Positions 8,103-16,387 of a DNA stretch of 46,576 nucleotides are shown here, piece after piece. The notes below the pieces were generated by a model. It made no database searches. It was not told where the DNA came from and was given only the letters and a program-made list of their open reading frames with translations. The position numbers and the translations under genes were made by a program. Position 1 is the stretch's first letter; each line of letters starts with the position of its first letter. Source of the DNA: DAITPV01 sp050692555 (lineage in GTDB: Bacteria; Actinomycetota; UBA4738; CALAEC01); assembly GCA_050692555.1 (NCBI GenBank), contig JBOGVS010000026.1, positions 1 to 46,576 of the forward strand, read 5' to 3'.

Positions 8103-8676
8103 CGCCCTTCACCTCCTGCCGCTTGGCCTCGTTGCGGCGGTCGGCGTCGGCCATGGCATCGAGCATCGGCTTGGGCGCCACCTGCTGGACGTCCAGCCCG
8201 CGAAGCCGGGCCACCTCCTCGGGGCGGCGAAGCTGGCGGAGGCCGGACATGGTTGCGTGGACGATGTTGATCGGGTTCGCGGAGCCCAGCGACTTCGACA
8301 GGATGTCCTTGATCCCGGCGCACTCCACCACGGCACGCACGGGGCCTCCTGCGATGACTCCGGTTCCCGGCGCGGCGGGCTTGAGCAGCACCTGGCCCCC
8401 GGCGTCCTCTCCGACCACCCGGTGAGGGATCGTCGTCCCCATCAGGGGAACCTCGAACATCGACCGCTTGGCTTCCTCGACCCCTTTCTGGATGGCCGCG
8501 GGAACCTCCTTGGCCTTGCCGTATCCCATCCCCACCCGGCCGGCGCCATCTCCGACGACAACCAGCGCGGCGAAGGAGAACCGGCGGCCGCCCTTGACCA
8601 CCTTGGCCACCCGGTTGATGGCCACCACTCGCTCCTCGTACGGGGTCTTCTGATCTGCGGAGTCGTACCGTCTCAA
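8089..8676 (-). CDS. rpsE: 30S ribosomal protein uS5
   Basis: 195 aa. Decoding-fidelity protein of the 30S body. The double-stranded-RNA-like domain (ERVVAINRVAKVVKGGRRFS) and the C-terminal domain (GAGGPVRAVVE-like region, GSANPINIVHAT) are present. The start is TTG and overlaps the rplR stop (TTGA). The C-terminus extends about 30 residues beyond the compact core, within the family range. Confidence 0.96.
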   Translation of the reverse strand: MRRYDSADQKTPYEERVVAINRVAKVVKGGRRFSFAALVVVGDGAGRVGMGYGKAKEVPAAIQKGVEEAKRSMFEVPLMGTTIPHRVVGEDAGGQVLLKPAAPGTGVIAGGPVRAVVECAGIKDILSKSLGSANPINIVHATMSGLRQLRRPEEVARLRGLDVQQVAPKPMLDAMADADRRNEAKRQEVKGDGQA

Positions 8677-9041
8677 ATCCTCAAGCCCTCCTCACGAGCT
8701 CCCTCGGCCAGCGAGCGAACCCGGCCGTGGAATAGCCGGCCTCCTCGGTCGAAGACCACCCGCTCGATCCCGGCCTCCTTGGCTCGCCGGGCCAGGAGCG
8801 CCCCCACGGCCTTGGCCACGTCCTTCTTGTCCTTGTCCCCGCCGGCACCCCGGACGTCCGTGTCGAGCGACGAGGCCGCCGCCAGGGTCCGTCCACCGGC
8901 GTCGTCGACGAGCTGTGCATAGATGTGCTTGTTCGACCGGTACACCGCCAGTCGGGGCCGCTGAGGCGCGCCCCACACGCGTTTCCGGACGCGCCGGTGG
9001 CGGCGGAGCCGAGCCTGGTGCTTCCGCGTCGCCGTGCTCAT
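8673..9041 (-). CDS. rplR: 50S ribosomal protein uL18
   Basis: 122 aa. Binds 5S rRNA together with L5. The Arg-rich N-terminus, the RLAVYRSNKHIYAQLVDD motif and the C-terminal VVFDRGGRLFHGRVRSLAEG signature are clear. The ATG start overlaps the rplF stop by 4 nt, and the stop overlaps the TTG of rpsE. Confidence 0.97.
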   Translation of the reverse strand: MSTATRKHQARLRRHRRVRKRVWGAPQRPRLAVYRSNKHIYAQLVDDAGGRTLAAASSLDTDVRGAGGDKDKKDVAKAVGALLARRAKEAGIERVVFDRGGRLFHGRVRSLAEGAREEGLRI

Positions 9042-9586
9042 GCCAGGGCCCCCTTGGCGGCCTTCCCGGCCTTCTTTCGTACGTACTCGCCCTCGTACCG
9101 GATGCCCTTGCCCTTGTACGGCTCGGGTTTGCGGATCTTGCGGATCTTCGCCGCGGTCTCCCCCACCAGCTGCTTGTCGATTCCCTTGACCACGATTCGG
9201 TTGGCGGCCGGCACCTCGAACTCGATCCCAAGAGGAGCCGGAAACTCCACCGGGTGGGAGAAGCCCACCTGGAGCTCGAGGTCCTGGCCGCGAAGGGCGG
9301 CTCGGTATCCCACTCCCTGGATCTCCAACACCTTCTGGAATCCCTTGGTGACGCCCTCGACCATGTTGGCGATGAGCGTTCGGGTCAGACCGTGGAGCGA
9401 CTTGTGCTCCCGTTCGTCCGAAGGCCGCTCCACCCGAACCTCCGCGCCCTCCACGATCACACGCATCGCGGGGCTCACCGACTGGGACAGCGCCCCACCC
9501 GGTCCGGCCACGCTCACCCGTGCCTCGTCGACCTCCACGGTCACACCGTCGGGGACGGTGATGGGTTGGCGTCCGATCCGGCTCAT
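9038..9586 (-). CDS. rplF: 50S ribosomal protein uL6
   Basis: 182 aa. Protein near the GTPase-associated centre. It opens MSRIGRQPITVPDGVTVEVD, and the C-terminal signature EPYKGKGIRYEGEYVRKKAG is complete. The ATG start is 1 nt after the rpsH stop and the stop overlaps the rplR start. Confidence 0.97.
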   Translation of the reverse strand: MSRIGRQPITVPDGVTVEVDEARVSVAGPGGALSQSVSPAMRVIVEGAEVRVERPSDEREHKSLHGLTRTLIANMVEGVTKGFQKVLEIQGVGYRAALRGQDLELQVGFSHPVEFPAPLGIEFEVPAANRIVVKGIDKQLVGETAAKIRKIRKPEPYKGKGIRYEGEYVRKKAGKAAKGALA

Positions 9587-9587
9587 A

Positions 9588-9983
9588 TCACCAGACGTGG
9601 CACAGGATCTCCCCGCCGATCCCTCGGCGAGCGGCCTGTCGATCGGTCATCAGCCCCTGTGAGGTGGACAGGATGGCCACCCCGAGACCGCCCAACACCC
9701 TGGGGAGGTGCTGGCGAGCCGCGTATACCCGGCGGCCGGGGCGGGAGATCCGCTTCAGCCCGCTGATGGTCCGCTCGCGATCGGGCCCGTATTTCATCTC
9801 GATCACGATCCGCTGCTTGGGCTCCACACCCTCGAGGCGGTACGTGCCCACGTACCCTTCGCGGGACAGCACCCGGGCGATGTCCTCCTTGAGCCGCGAC
9901 GCCGGGACCTCGACCTCATCCTTGTAGGCCGTGTTGGCATTGCGGATACGGGCCAGCATGTCGGCGATGGGGTCGGTCATCAT
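9588..9983 (-). CDS. rpsH: 30S ribosomal protein uS8
   Basis: 131 aa. Central-domain 16S rRNA-binding protein. MTDPIADMLARIRNANTAYK and the C-terminal STSQGLMTDRQAARRGIGGE are diagnostic. Two tandem ATGs begin the gene; the first (9983) has GGAG about 10 nt upstream and is preferred. The frame runs further upstream, but that part does not resemble S8. Confidence 0.97.
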   Translation of the reverse strand: MMTDPIADMLARIRNANTAYKDEVEVPASRLKEDIARVLSREGYVGTYRLEGVEPKQRIVIEMKYGPDRERTISGLKRISRPGRRVYAARQHLPRVLGGLGVAILSTSQGLMTDRQAARRGIGGEILCHVW

Positions 9984-10002
9984 CTGACGCACACTCCGTG
10001 TT

Positions 10003-10188
10003 TCACCACGACGCCTTGGTGATCCCGGGGATCTCCCCGGCGTGGGACAGCTGCCGAAAACAGATGCGGCACAACCGAAATCGGCGGAACACGGCGCGAG
10101 CCCGCCCACAGCGACGGCAACGCGTGTAAGCCCGGGCCCGGAACTTGGGCTGCCGGTTCGCCTTGTTGACCAGTGCCTTCTTCGCCAT
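10003..10188 (-). CDS. rpsN: 30S ribosomal protein uS14, zinc-binding type Z
   Basis: 61 aa. The short type-Z S14 has a CxxC...CxxC zinc site at C24, C27, C40 and C43, and ends QLSHAGEIPGITKASW. The ATG start lies 8 nt after the rplE stop. It sits between rplE and rpsH as in Gram-positive spc operons. Confidence 0.96.
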   Translation of the reverse strand: MAKKALVNKANRQPKFRARAYTRCRRCGRARAVFRRFRLCRICFRQLSHAGEIPGITKASW

Positions 10189-10196
10189 CGTCTCTC

Positions 10197-10778
10197 CTAC
10201 GCGACGCCTTCGGCAGCGCCCGCCTGCGGGAGCTCCTGGAGCGGGAATCCCAGTGCCCGCAGGAGGGCCCGGCCCTCGTCGTCGTTCTTCGCCGTGGTCA
10301 CCACGGTGATGTCCATCCCCCGGGTCTGGTCGACCTGGTCGTAGTCGATCTCCGGGAACACCAGCTGTTCGGTGAGCCCGATCGTGTAGTTTCCCCGGCC
10401 GTCGAACGCGGTGGCCGACAGGCCCCGGAAGTCCCGGATCCGGGGCAGTGCGGTGGCCAGGAGCCGATCCAGGAACTCCCACATCCTATCGCCTCGCAGC
10501 GTGACCTTGGCCCCGATCGACATCCCCGCCCGGAGCTTGAACCCGGCGATGGACTTCTTCGCCCGGGTGATCAACGGCCGCTGGCCGGTGATCGTGGTCA
10601 GGTCGGCCACGGCTCCGTCCAGCGCCTTGGCGTCCCGGGCGGCCTCGCCGACCCCCGTGTTCACCACGATCTTCTCCAGGCCGGGGACCTGCATCGGGTT
10701 TGAGTGCCCCAGCTCCTGCTGGAGCGCGGGAACGAGCTCCTCCCGATACCGCTTCTTCAGACGAGGGGTATCGCTCAT
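10197..10778 (-). CDS. rplE: 50S ribosomal protein uL5
   Basis: 193 aa. 5S rRNA-binding protein of the central protuberance. PGLEKIVVNTGVGEA, TGQRPLITRAKKSIAGFKLR and the C-terminal GMDITVVTTAKNDDEGRALL motif are present. The ATG overlaps the rplX stop by 4 nt (ATGA). About ten residues (QAGAAEGVA) follow the usual end. Confidence 0.97.
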   Translation of the reverse strand: MSDTPRLKKRYREELVPALQQELGHSNPMQVPGLEKIVVNTGVGEAARDAKALDGAVADLTTITGQRPLITRAKKSIAGFKLRAGMSIGAKVTLRGDRMWEFLDRLLATALPRIRDFRGLSATAFDGRGNYTIGLTEQLVFPEIDYDQVDQTRGMDITVVTTAKNDDEGRALLRALGFPLQELPQAGAAEGVA

Positions 10779-11089
10779 AAGTCGGCCTCGCACTTCCGGC
10801 ACACCCGGATCCGTTTGCCGTCCTCGACGCGGTGCCCGATCCGGGTGACCTGCCCGCACGTCTTGCACACCAGCTGGACGTTGGAGATGTCGATGAACAG
10901 CTCCACGTCGATGATCCCTCCCTGCTGCCGGCGCTTCGACGCCCGAGCGTGCTTCTTGGCCCGGGCGATCCCCTCGACCATGATCCGGCCCTCCCGAGGG
11001 AGCACCCGGACCACCCGGCCGCGGGCTCCCCGATCCTTCCCGGAGACCACCTGGATCTCGTCGTCCTTTCGAATGCCTACGCCCGGCAT
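10775..11089 (-). CDS. rplX: 50S ribosomal protein uL24
   Basis: 104 aa. Assembly initiator with an N-terminal KOW domain (DEIQVVSGKDRGARGRVV). The C-terminal part has a CxxC...CxxC pattern (C75, C78, C97, C100), the zinc-ribbon-like end found in many bacterial L24 proteins. The start overlaps the rplN stop (TGATG) and the stop overlaps the rplE start (ATGA). Confidence 0.96.
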   Translation of the reverse strand: MPGVGIRKDDEIQVVSGKDRGARGRVVRVLPREGRIMVEGIARAKKHARASKRRQQGGIIDVELFIDISNVQLVCKTCGQVTRIGHRVEDGKRIRVCRKCEADL

Positions 11090-11457
11090 CACAACACCTC
11101 CGGAGCCAGCGAGATGATCCGCATGAACCGCTTCTCCCGCAGCTCTCGAGCCACCGGGCCGAAGATCCGGGTCCCCCGCGGCTGTTTCTGCTCGTTGATC
11201 AGCACCACTGCGTTCTCGTCGAACTTGATGTAGGAACCGTCGGTGCGGCGTCGCTCTTTCGCCGTTCGAACCACGACCGCCTGCACCACGTCGCCCTTCT
11301 TGACCTGAGCGCCCGGCAGAGCGTCCTTCACGCTCCCCACGATGATGTCTCCGATGCTCGCGTAGCGACGGCCGGACCCGCCCAGGACCCGGATGCACAG
11401 CACCTCCCTGGCGCCGGTGTTGTCGGCCACGCGGACCCGCGACTCCTGCTGTATCAC
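11089..11457 (-). CDS. rplN: 50S ribosomal protein uL14
   Basis: 122 aa. Intersubunit-bridge protein. MIQQESRVRVADNTGAREVL and ARELREKRFMRIISLAPEVL are the conserved ends. The start is GTG and overlaps the rpsQ stop by 4 nt. Confidence 0.97.
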   Translation of the reverse strand: MIQQESRVRVADNTGAREVLCIRVLGGSGRRYASIGDIIVGSVKDALPGAQVKKGDVVQAVVVRTAKERRRTDGSYIKFDENAVVLINEQKQPRGTRIFGPVARELREKRFMRIISLAPEVL

Positions 11458-11714
11458 TTCGCTCGCTCCACGATCTCCACCACTCGCCAGTGTTTGGTCT
11501 TCGACAGGGGGCGGGTCTCCATCAGCCGCACGGTGTCACCGACCTTGGCGTCGTTGGCCTCGTCGTGGGCCGCCAGCTTCGTGGTCCGCCGGAGGCTCTT
11601 GCCGTACAGGGCGTGCTGCTTCCGCCGCTCCACCCGGACCACCACGGTCTTGTCCATGCCGTCGGAGATCACCACTCCCGTGCGGACCTTCCTCCGGCTT
11701 CGTGGCTCCGTCAC
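11454..11714 (-). CDS. rpsQ: 30S ribosomal protein uS17
   Basis: 86 aa. Primary 16S 5'-domain binder with an OB fold. The motif GVVISDGMDKTVVVRVERRK and the RPLSKTKHWRVVEIVE end are clear. The start is GTG and overlaps the rpmC stop by 4 nt. Confidence 0.97.
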   Translation of the reverse strand: MTEPRSRRKVRTGVVISDGMDKTVVVRVERRKQHALYGKSLRRTTKLAAHDEANDAKVGDTVRLMETRPLSKTKHWRVVEIVERAK

Positions 11715-11938
11715 GAGGCCTCCTCTTCTTGTTCCTCGGGCTCCTCGGCCAGACCCCGCTCGGTGAGCACGGTCATGATCCGGGCCACGTCGTGACGGAC
11801 CTCCTTGATCCGCATGGGGTTGTCGAGCTGGCCGGTGGCCAGCTGGAAGCGCAGGTTGAACAGCTCCTCCTTGGCGGCGTCGAGGCGGGCCTCGAGCTCG
11901 GCATCGGGAAGGTCTCGGAGCTCGGCGGGCCTGGTCAT
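11711..11938 (-). CDS. rpmC: 50S ribosomal protein uL29
   Basis: 75 aa. Tunnel-exit protein that contacts trigger factor and SRP. ELRDLPDAELEARLDAAKEE and LFNLRFQLATGQLDNPMRIK are typical. An acidic tail (EEPEEQEEEAS) closes the protein. The ATG overlaps the rplP stop by 4 nt. Confidence 0.96.
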   Translation of the reverse strand: MTRPAELRDLPDAELEARLDAAKEELFNLRFQLATGQLDNPMRIKEVRHDVARIMTVLTERGLAEEPEEQEEEAS

Positions 11939-12354
11939 TGAACGCCTCCCAGACGGGTCACGAACTTCGCCTTGATCGGGAGCTTGTGCGCGGCCCTGCT
12001 GATGGCCTCACGGGCCACGGTCTCGGACACGCCGGACAGCTCGAACATCACCCGGCCGGGTTTCACCACGGCCACCCACGACTCCGGGTTCCCCTTGCCC
12101 GATCCCATCCGGGTCTCGGCGGGCTTCTTGGTCACCGGCTTGTCGGGGAAGATGTTGATCCACACCTTCCCGCCGCGCCGGATGTGCCGCGTCATGGCCA
12201 CCCTGGCGGCCTCGATCTGGCGGTTGCTGATCCAGCCCGGCTCCAGGGCCACCAGCCCGTAGTCCCCGAAGGCGATGTCGGTGCCACCCTTAGCCTTGCC
12301 GCGCATCCGGCCACGGTGCTGCTTCCGGTGCTTGGTCTTCTTGGGCTCCAGCAT
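11935..12354 (-). CDS. rplP: 50S ribosomal protein uL16
   Basis: 139 aa. 50S protein near the A-site tRNA elbow. KTKHRKQHRGRMRGKAKGGT, WISNRQIEAARVAMTRHIRR and KPAETRMGSGKGNPESWVAV are the conserved blocks. The ATG overlaps the rpsC stop (TGATG). Confidence 0.97.
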   Translation of the reverse strand: MLEPKKTKHRKQHRGRMRGKAKGGTDIAFGDYGLVALEPGWISNRQIEAARVAMTRHIRRGGKVWINIFPDKPVTKKPAETRMGSGKGNPESWVAVVKPGRVMFELSGVSETVAREAISRAAHKLPIKAKFVTRLGGVQ

Positions 12355-13280
12355 CAGCCCTCACCACCGTCCTTGGCCGCCGGCGGGGGGCTCTCCTTGG
12401 TGGCCGGAGGAGTCTCCCGGGAGCCCTCCTCGGTGGGCTCGGTGGGCTCGGTTGCCTCGGTTGCCTCGGTTGCCTCGGGAGGCTCCTCCACCGGTGGACG
12501 TTCGTCGGGAGCCACGACCTCGGCCATCTCCTTCTCGTCCGTGATCAGCGCCCCCGTCGACGCACCGGTGGGTCCACCCACGGGAACGCCGGCCAGGGCT
12601 CGGGCTCGGGCCCGCTCGGTCTCCTGCTCCTCGGCGGGGATCTCGTCGCCCTGGTAGACCCACACCTTGACGCCGATCCGCCCGAACGTGGTCTTGGCTT
12701 CGGCTTGTCCGTAGTCGATCTTGGCCCGGAGGGTGTGGAGGGGCACGCGGCCCTCCCGGTACCACTCCCGCCGAGACATCTCGATGCCACCCAACCGCCC
12801 GCCGCACTGGACCCGCACGCCGAGGGCTCCCGCCCGCATGGCCGTCTGCACGGCCCGTCGCATGGCCCGACGGAACGACACCCTTCCCTGGAGCTGCTCG
12901 GCGACTCCCTGAGCCAGCAGCTGTGCATCGGTCTCCGGCCGCGACTCCGCCGCGACCTGGTTCATGTCTTCGACCTTCACGTCGACCCTCTTGGCCGTCA
13001 TCCGCTCGAGGTCCTTCCGGACCCGCTCCACCTCGGAGCCCTTCCGCCCGATCACGATGCCCGGCCGGGCCGTTCGGATGTACACCTGGATCTGGTCGCC
13101 CTTGCGCTCGATGTCGATGCTGGAGATGCCCGCCCGGGACAGGTGCATGCGGATGTACTCGCGCATGGCGATGTCCTCGTGCAGCGAGGTGGCGTAGTCG
13201 GTCCGCCCCGCGTACCACCTCGACTTCCACGGGTAGATGACCCCCAGGCGGAACCCGTAGGGATTGACCTTATGGCCCAA
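12354..13280 (-). CDS. rpsC: 30S ribosomal protein uS3 with long acidic C-terminal extension
   Basis: 308 aa, against about 230 for the E. coli protein. The KH type-2 domain has VIGRKG at residues 77 to 82, followed by the S3 C-terminal domain (GALGVRVQCGGRLGGIEMSR ... GVKVWVYQGDE, ending near residue 213). Residues from about 240 form a low-complexity Glu/Pro/Thr tail with repeated ATE/PTE units. The start is TTG, 11 nt inside rplV; TTG-GGC-CAT-AAG gives the invariant MGHKVNP. The tail is encoded by 9-bp repeats listed separately. Confidence 0.97.
   Translation of the reverse strand: MGHKVNPYGFRLGVIYPWKSRWYAGRTDYATSLHEDIAMREYIRMHLSRAGISSIDIERKGDQIQVYIRTARPGIVIGRKGSEVERVRKDLERMTAKRVDVKVEDMNQVAAESRPETDAQLLAQGVAEQLQGRVSFRRAMRRAVQTAMRAGALGVRVQCGGRLGGIEMSRREWYREGRVPLHTLRAKIDYGQAEAKTTFGRIGVKVWVYQGDEIPAEEQETERARARALAGVPVGGPTGASTGALITDEKEMAEVVAPDERPPVEEPPEATEATEATEPTEPTEEGSRETPPATKESPPPAAKDGGEG
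12432..12476 (-). repeat. five tandem 9-bp repeats in the rpsC tail
   Basis: Two copies of ggtgggctc followed by three of ggttgcctc (plus-strand reading) lie head to tail. On the coding strand they encode alternating Glu-Ala-Thr and Glu-Pro-Thr triplets. Every unit is a multiple of three, so gain or loss of a copy keeps the frame. Confidence 0.85.
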
Positions 13281-13623
13281 CGCTGACCTCCCCCACGGTC
13301 TCCACCACCACCGTGATGTGGCTGGTGCGTTTCCGAACCCGCGTGGCCCGTCCCAGGGCCCGTGGCCGCCATCGCTGGAGCGTCGGCCCCTCGTCCACGG
13401 TCACCCGGGACACGAACAGGTTCTCGGGCACCACGCCCGGCTGCTGCTCGGCGTTGGCCACCGCGGAGTCCAGAGCCTTCCGGACGGCCGTGGTGGTGGC
13501 CAGGCCGGACAGCGCCAGGATGCGGCGAGCCTCGCTTACCGGCTTGCCGCGGATCAGGTCGACCACTCGCCGGGCCTTCCTCGGCGCGATCCTCACGAAC
13601 CTGGCTCTGGCTTTCGCTTCCAT
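13270..13623 (-). CDS. rplV: 50S ribosomal protein uL22
   Basis: 117 aa. Lines the exit tunnel with a beta-hairpin. ARFVRIAPRKARRVVDLIRG and ENLFVSRVTVDEGPTLQRWR identify it. The ATG at 13623 gives family length; the longer open frame upstream is not L22-like. The stop lies 11 nt inside rpsC. Confidence 0.97.
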   Translation of the reverse strand: MEAKARARFVRIAPRKARRVVDLIRGKPVSEARRILALSGLATTTAVRKALDSAVANAEQQPGVVPENLFVSRVTVDEGPTLQRWRPRALGRATRVRKRTSHITVVVETVGEVSVGP

Positions 13624-13628
13624 CTCCC

Positions 13629-13913
13629 CTACCTCAGTTGAGTGCTGCGCTCGGTGTGATGACCGTGGGACCGGAACACGCGAGTGGGGGCGAACTCCCC
13701 AAGCTTGTGGCCCACCATGGCCTCGGTGATGAACACGGGGACGTGCTTGCGCCCGTCGTGGACGGCGATGGTGTGTCCCACCATTTCCGGGATGATCGTC
13801 GACCTCCGAGACCACGTCCGGATGACCCGCTTGTGCCCACGCTTGTTCATGTCCTCGATCTTGGCTTGGAGGTGGAGGTCCACGAACGGCCCCTTCTTGA
13901 TCGACCGAGGCAT
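13629..13913 (-). CDS. rpsS: 30S ribosomal protein uS19
   Basis: 94 aa. Head protein bound next to S13. MPRSIKKGPFVDLHLQAKIE, TWSRRSTIIPEMVGHTIAVH and MVGHKLGEFAPTRVFRSHGH are conserved. The ATG start is 31 nt after the rplB stop. Confidence 0.97.
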   Translation of the reverse strand: MPRSIKKGPFVDLHLQAKIEDMNKRGHKRVIRTWSRRSTIIPEMVGHTIAVHDGRKHVPVFITEAMVGHKLGEFAPTRVFRSHGHHTERSTQLR

Positions 13914-13944
13914 CAGGAACCCTCCACCACGGCGCTCGAGTCGC

Positions 13945-14781
13945 TCACTTGCTCCGTCCCTTCTTCCTGCGCCGCCGAACGATGTAGCGATCCGACGGCT
14001 TGTTCTTCTTCCGGGTTCGTCCCTCGGGCTTCCCCCACGGCGAGGTGGGATGGCGGCCTCCGGACGACTTGCCCTCCCCACCGCCCAGCGGGTGGTCGAT
14101 GGGGTTCATGGCCACGCCTCTGACGGTGGGGCGCTTGCCTCGCCACCGGGTGCGGCCGGCCTTGCCCTTGGCCACCAGCTCGTGCTCGGGGTTCCCCACC
14201 GAGCCGACCGAGGCCCGGCATCGGAGATCCACCAGCCGGATCTCACCCGAAGGGAGCCGGAGCTGGGCGAACCCGCTTTCCTTGGCCACGATCTGGATGG
14301 CCGAGCCGGCGCTCCGGGCCATCTTGGCCCCCTGCCCCGGCCGGAGCTCCACGGCGTGGACCACGGTGCCCACCGGGATGTTCGCCAGTGGAAGGGCGTT
14401 CCCGGGGCGGATGTCCGCACCGGTACCCGAGGTCACCCGGTCACCCACCGACAGGCCCTGGGGCGCCAGGATGTACCGCTTCTCCCCGTCCGCGTAGTGC
14501 AGCAGGGCGATCCGCGCGCTCCGGTTGGGGTCGTACTCGATGTGGGCCACCTTCGCCGGCACCCCGTCCTTGGTCCGGCGGAAGTCGATCACCCGGTACC
14601 GGCGCTTGTGTCCGCCGCCCCGGTGGCGCGTGGTGATCCGGCCGTAGGCGTTCCGCCCGGCCTTCTTGGTCACCTTCTTGATGAGCGACCGCTCCGGGCG
14701 TGCCCGGGTGACCTCGGAGAAGTCCGAGGCCGAGGCTCCTCGCCGCCCGGGCGTCGTCGGCTTGTACTTTCGAGGAGCCAT
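13945..14781 (-). CDS. rplB: 50S ribosomal protein uL2
   Basis: 278 aa. Peptidyl-transferase-centre protein. MAPRKYKPTTPGRRGASASD opens it. The RGVAMNPIDHPLGGGEGKSS block contains the near-invariant histidine of L2, and the tail is strongly basic. The ATG at 14781 was chosen because the extra 22 residues upstream do not match the family. Confidence 0.97.
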   Translation of the reverse strand: MAPRKYKPTTPGRRGASASDFSEVTRARPERSLIKKVTKKAGRNAYGRITTRHRGGGHKRRYRVIDFRRTKDGVPAKVAHIEYDPNRSARIALLHYADGEKRYILAPQGLSVGDRVTSGTGADIRPGNALPLANIPVGTVVHAVELRPGQGAKMARSAGSAIQIVAKESGFAQLRLPSGEIRLVDLRCRASVGSVGNPEHELVAKGKAGRTRWRGKRPTVRGVAMNPIDHPLGGGEGKSSGGRHPTSPWGKPEGRTRKKNKPSDRYIVRRRRKKGRSK

Positions 14782-14815
14782 CACGCCCTCCCCATCGGAA
14801 GCATCGTTACGAACC

Positions 14816-15103
14816 TCACTTCTGCTCGAAGATCTCGATCGAGTCACCCTCTGCCAGGGTGACCACGGCCATCTTCTGGTCGGCCCGGCGGCCCCGGGTG
14901 TACCGGAACCGCGTGGCCTTCCCCTTGCGGTTCATGGTGTTCACCCTGAGCACCCGGACGTGCCAGATCTGCTGGACGGCCTCCTTGATCTCGGTCTTGT
15001 TGGCCCCCGGATCCACCAGGAACGTGTACCGGTTCTGCTCCAGGCCCGCGTAGGACTTCTCCGAGACCATCGGCCGGATGATCACGTCACGTGGGCTCTT
15101 CAC
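14816..15103 (-). CDS. rplW: 50S ribosomal protein uL23
   Basis: 95 aa. Docking site for SRP and trigger factor at the tunnel exit. SPRDVIIRPMVSEKSYAGLE and VNTMNRKGKATRFRYTRGRR are typical. The start is GTG and overlaps the rplD stop by 4 nt. Confidence 0.97.
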   Translation of the reverse strand: MKSPRDVIIRPMVSEKSYAGLEQNRYTFLVDPGANKTEIKEAVQQIWHVRVLRVNTMNRKGKATRFRYTRGRRADQKMAVVTLAEGDSIEIFEQK

Positions 15104-15714
15104 GGTTTCACCGCCTCGAGCGCATCCTTGTCGAACACCAGCCAGTCCGCCGCCAGCACCTCGTACGTGGACAGGTTGCCGGGGTAGGCCACCTTGACCT
15201 CCTGCAGGTTGCGGAACGATCGCTCCACCACCTGGTCCGGCTTGGCCAGCACCAGAAGCACCAACCCCTCGACCGAGATGGACTCCAGGACTTCGAGGGC
15301 CTCCTTGGTGCTCGGGGCGTCGAACGACAGCCCCTCCAGGACCACGATCCGTTCCTCGCGGGCCCGGTCGGTGAGGGCCGATCGCAGGGCCAGCCGCCTC
15401 ATCTTCTTGGGCACCCGCTGCTCGTGGTCCCGAGGCTTTGGCCCGTGAGCCACGCCTCCGCCCACCCACAGCGGCGAGCGGTTCGAGCCGGCCCGGGCCC
15501 GGCCGGTGCCCTTCTGCCGCCAGGGCTTCCGGCCCCCGCCGGATACCTCGGCTCTGGTCTGTGTCGAATGCGTCCCCCGTCTCCTGGCGGCCATGCCGGC
15601 TACCACCACCTGGTGCATCACCGGCACGTTCACCTTCACGTCGAAGACGGCGGGGTCGAGGTCGTGGTCGCCCACCTTCTTGCCGCTCTGGTCCACCACC
15701 TTGACCTTGGCCAT
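15100..15714 (-). CDS. rplD: 50S ribosomal protein uL4
   Basis: 204 aa. Tunnel protein with the extended loop GGGRKPWRQKGTGRARAGSN. C-terminal strands contain LVLLVLAKPDQ. The ATG overlaps the rplC stop (TGATG). In E. coli L4 represses the S10 operon; no S10-type leader was recognised here, because rpsJ lies directly downstream of tuf. Confidence 0.97.
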   Translation of the reverse strand: MAKVKVVDQSGKKVGDHDLDPAVFDVKVNVPVMHQVVVAGMAARRRGTHSTQTRAEVSGGGRKPWRQKGTGRARAGSNRSPLWVGGGVAHGPKPRDHEQRVPKKMRRLALRSALTDRAREERIVVLEGLSFDAPSTKEALEVLESISVEGLVLLVLAKPDQVVERSFRNLQEVKVAYPGNLSTYEVLAADWLVFDKDALEAVKP

Positions 15715-16367
15715 CAGGCGCTCTCGCTCCTTCGGACCGGGGGCGCCTTCACGCTGGACCGGACCATTACCAGCCCGCCGATCGGGCCTGGGACCGCGCC
15801 CTTCAGCAGCAGGAGCCCCCGCTCCGGGTCCGCCTCCACCACCTCGAGGTTCAGCACGGTGACCCGCTGGTTCCCCATCTGGCCGGCCATCTTGGTCCCC
15901 CGGAACACCCGTGAAGGGGTGGCGCACGCACCGATGGCCCCGGGGCTCCGGTGCTTCCGCTCGGTTCCGTGAGACGCGCTCAGCCCCGCGAAGCCGTGGC
16001 GCTTCATGGGGCCGGCAAACCCCTTCCCGCGCGATACGCCGACCACGTCCGTGTGCTCGCCGGGAGTGAAGATGTCCGCGCGGACCTCCTGCCCCGGCTC
16101 GTAGGACTCGTCGGTGCGCAGCTCCACCAGGTGGCGGGTTGGCTCGTCGACGTCGGCCTTGGCGAAGTGGCCGGCCATGGGCTTGGATGCTCGGGGCCGG
16201 TCACCGAAGCCGAGCTGGACTGCCTGATAGCCGTCCCGCTCCTGGGTCTTGACCTGCACCACCCGGCAGGGGCCGGCCTTGATCACGGTGACCGGGACGG
16301 CGCGGCCGTCGTCCGTGTAGACCTGGGTCATGCCCAGCTTCTCTCCGAGGATCCCCTTGGCGCCCAT
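15714..16367 (-). CDS. rplC: 50S ribosomal protein uL3
   Basis: 217 aa. Early-assembly 50S protein reaching the peptidyl-transferase centre. KGILGEKLGMTQVYTDDGRA and the loop FAGLSASHGTERKHRSPGAI are present, with the conserved GQMGNQRVTVLNL near the end. The ATG start is 20 nt after the rpsJ stop. Confidence 0.97.
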   Translation of the reverse strand: MGAKGILGEKLGMTQVYTDDGRAVPVTVIKAGPCRVVQVKTQERDGYQAVQLGFGDRPRASKPMAGHFAKADVDEPTRHLVELRTDESYEPGQEVRADIFTPGEHTDVVGVSRGKGFAGPMKRHGFAGLSASHGTERKHRSPGAIGACATPSRVFRGTKMAGQMGNQRVTVLNLEVVEADPERGLLLLKGAVPGPIGGLVMVRSSVKAPPVRRSESA

Positions 16368-16387
16368 CGCTTTCGTCCGCTCCTCAG

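Noticed and set aside
12432..12476. Short tandem repeats considered as a CRISPR array
   Set aside because: Units are 9 bp, contiguous without spacers and inside rpsC.
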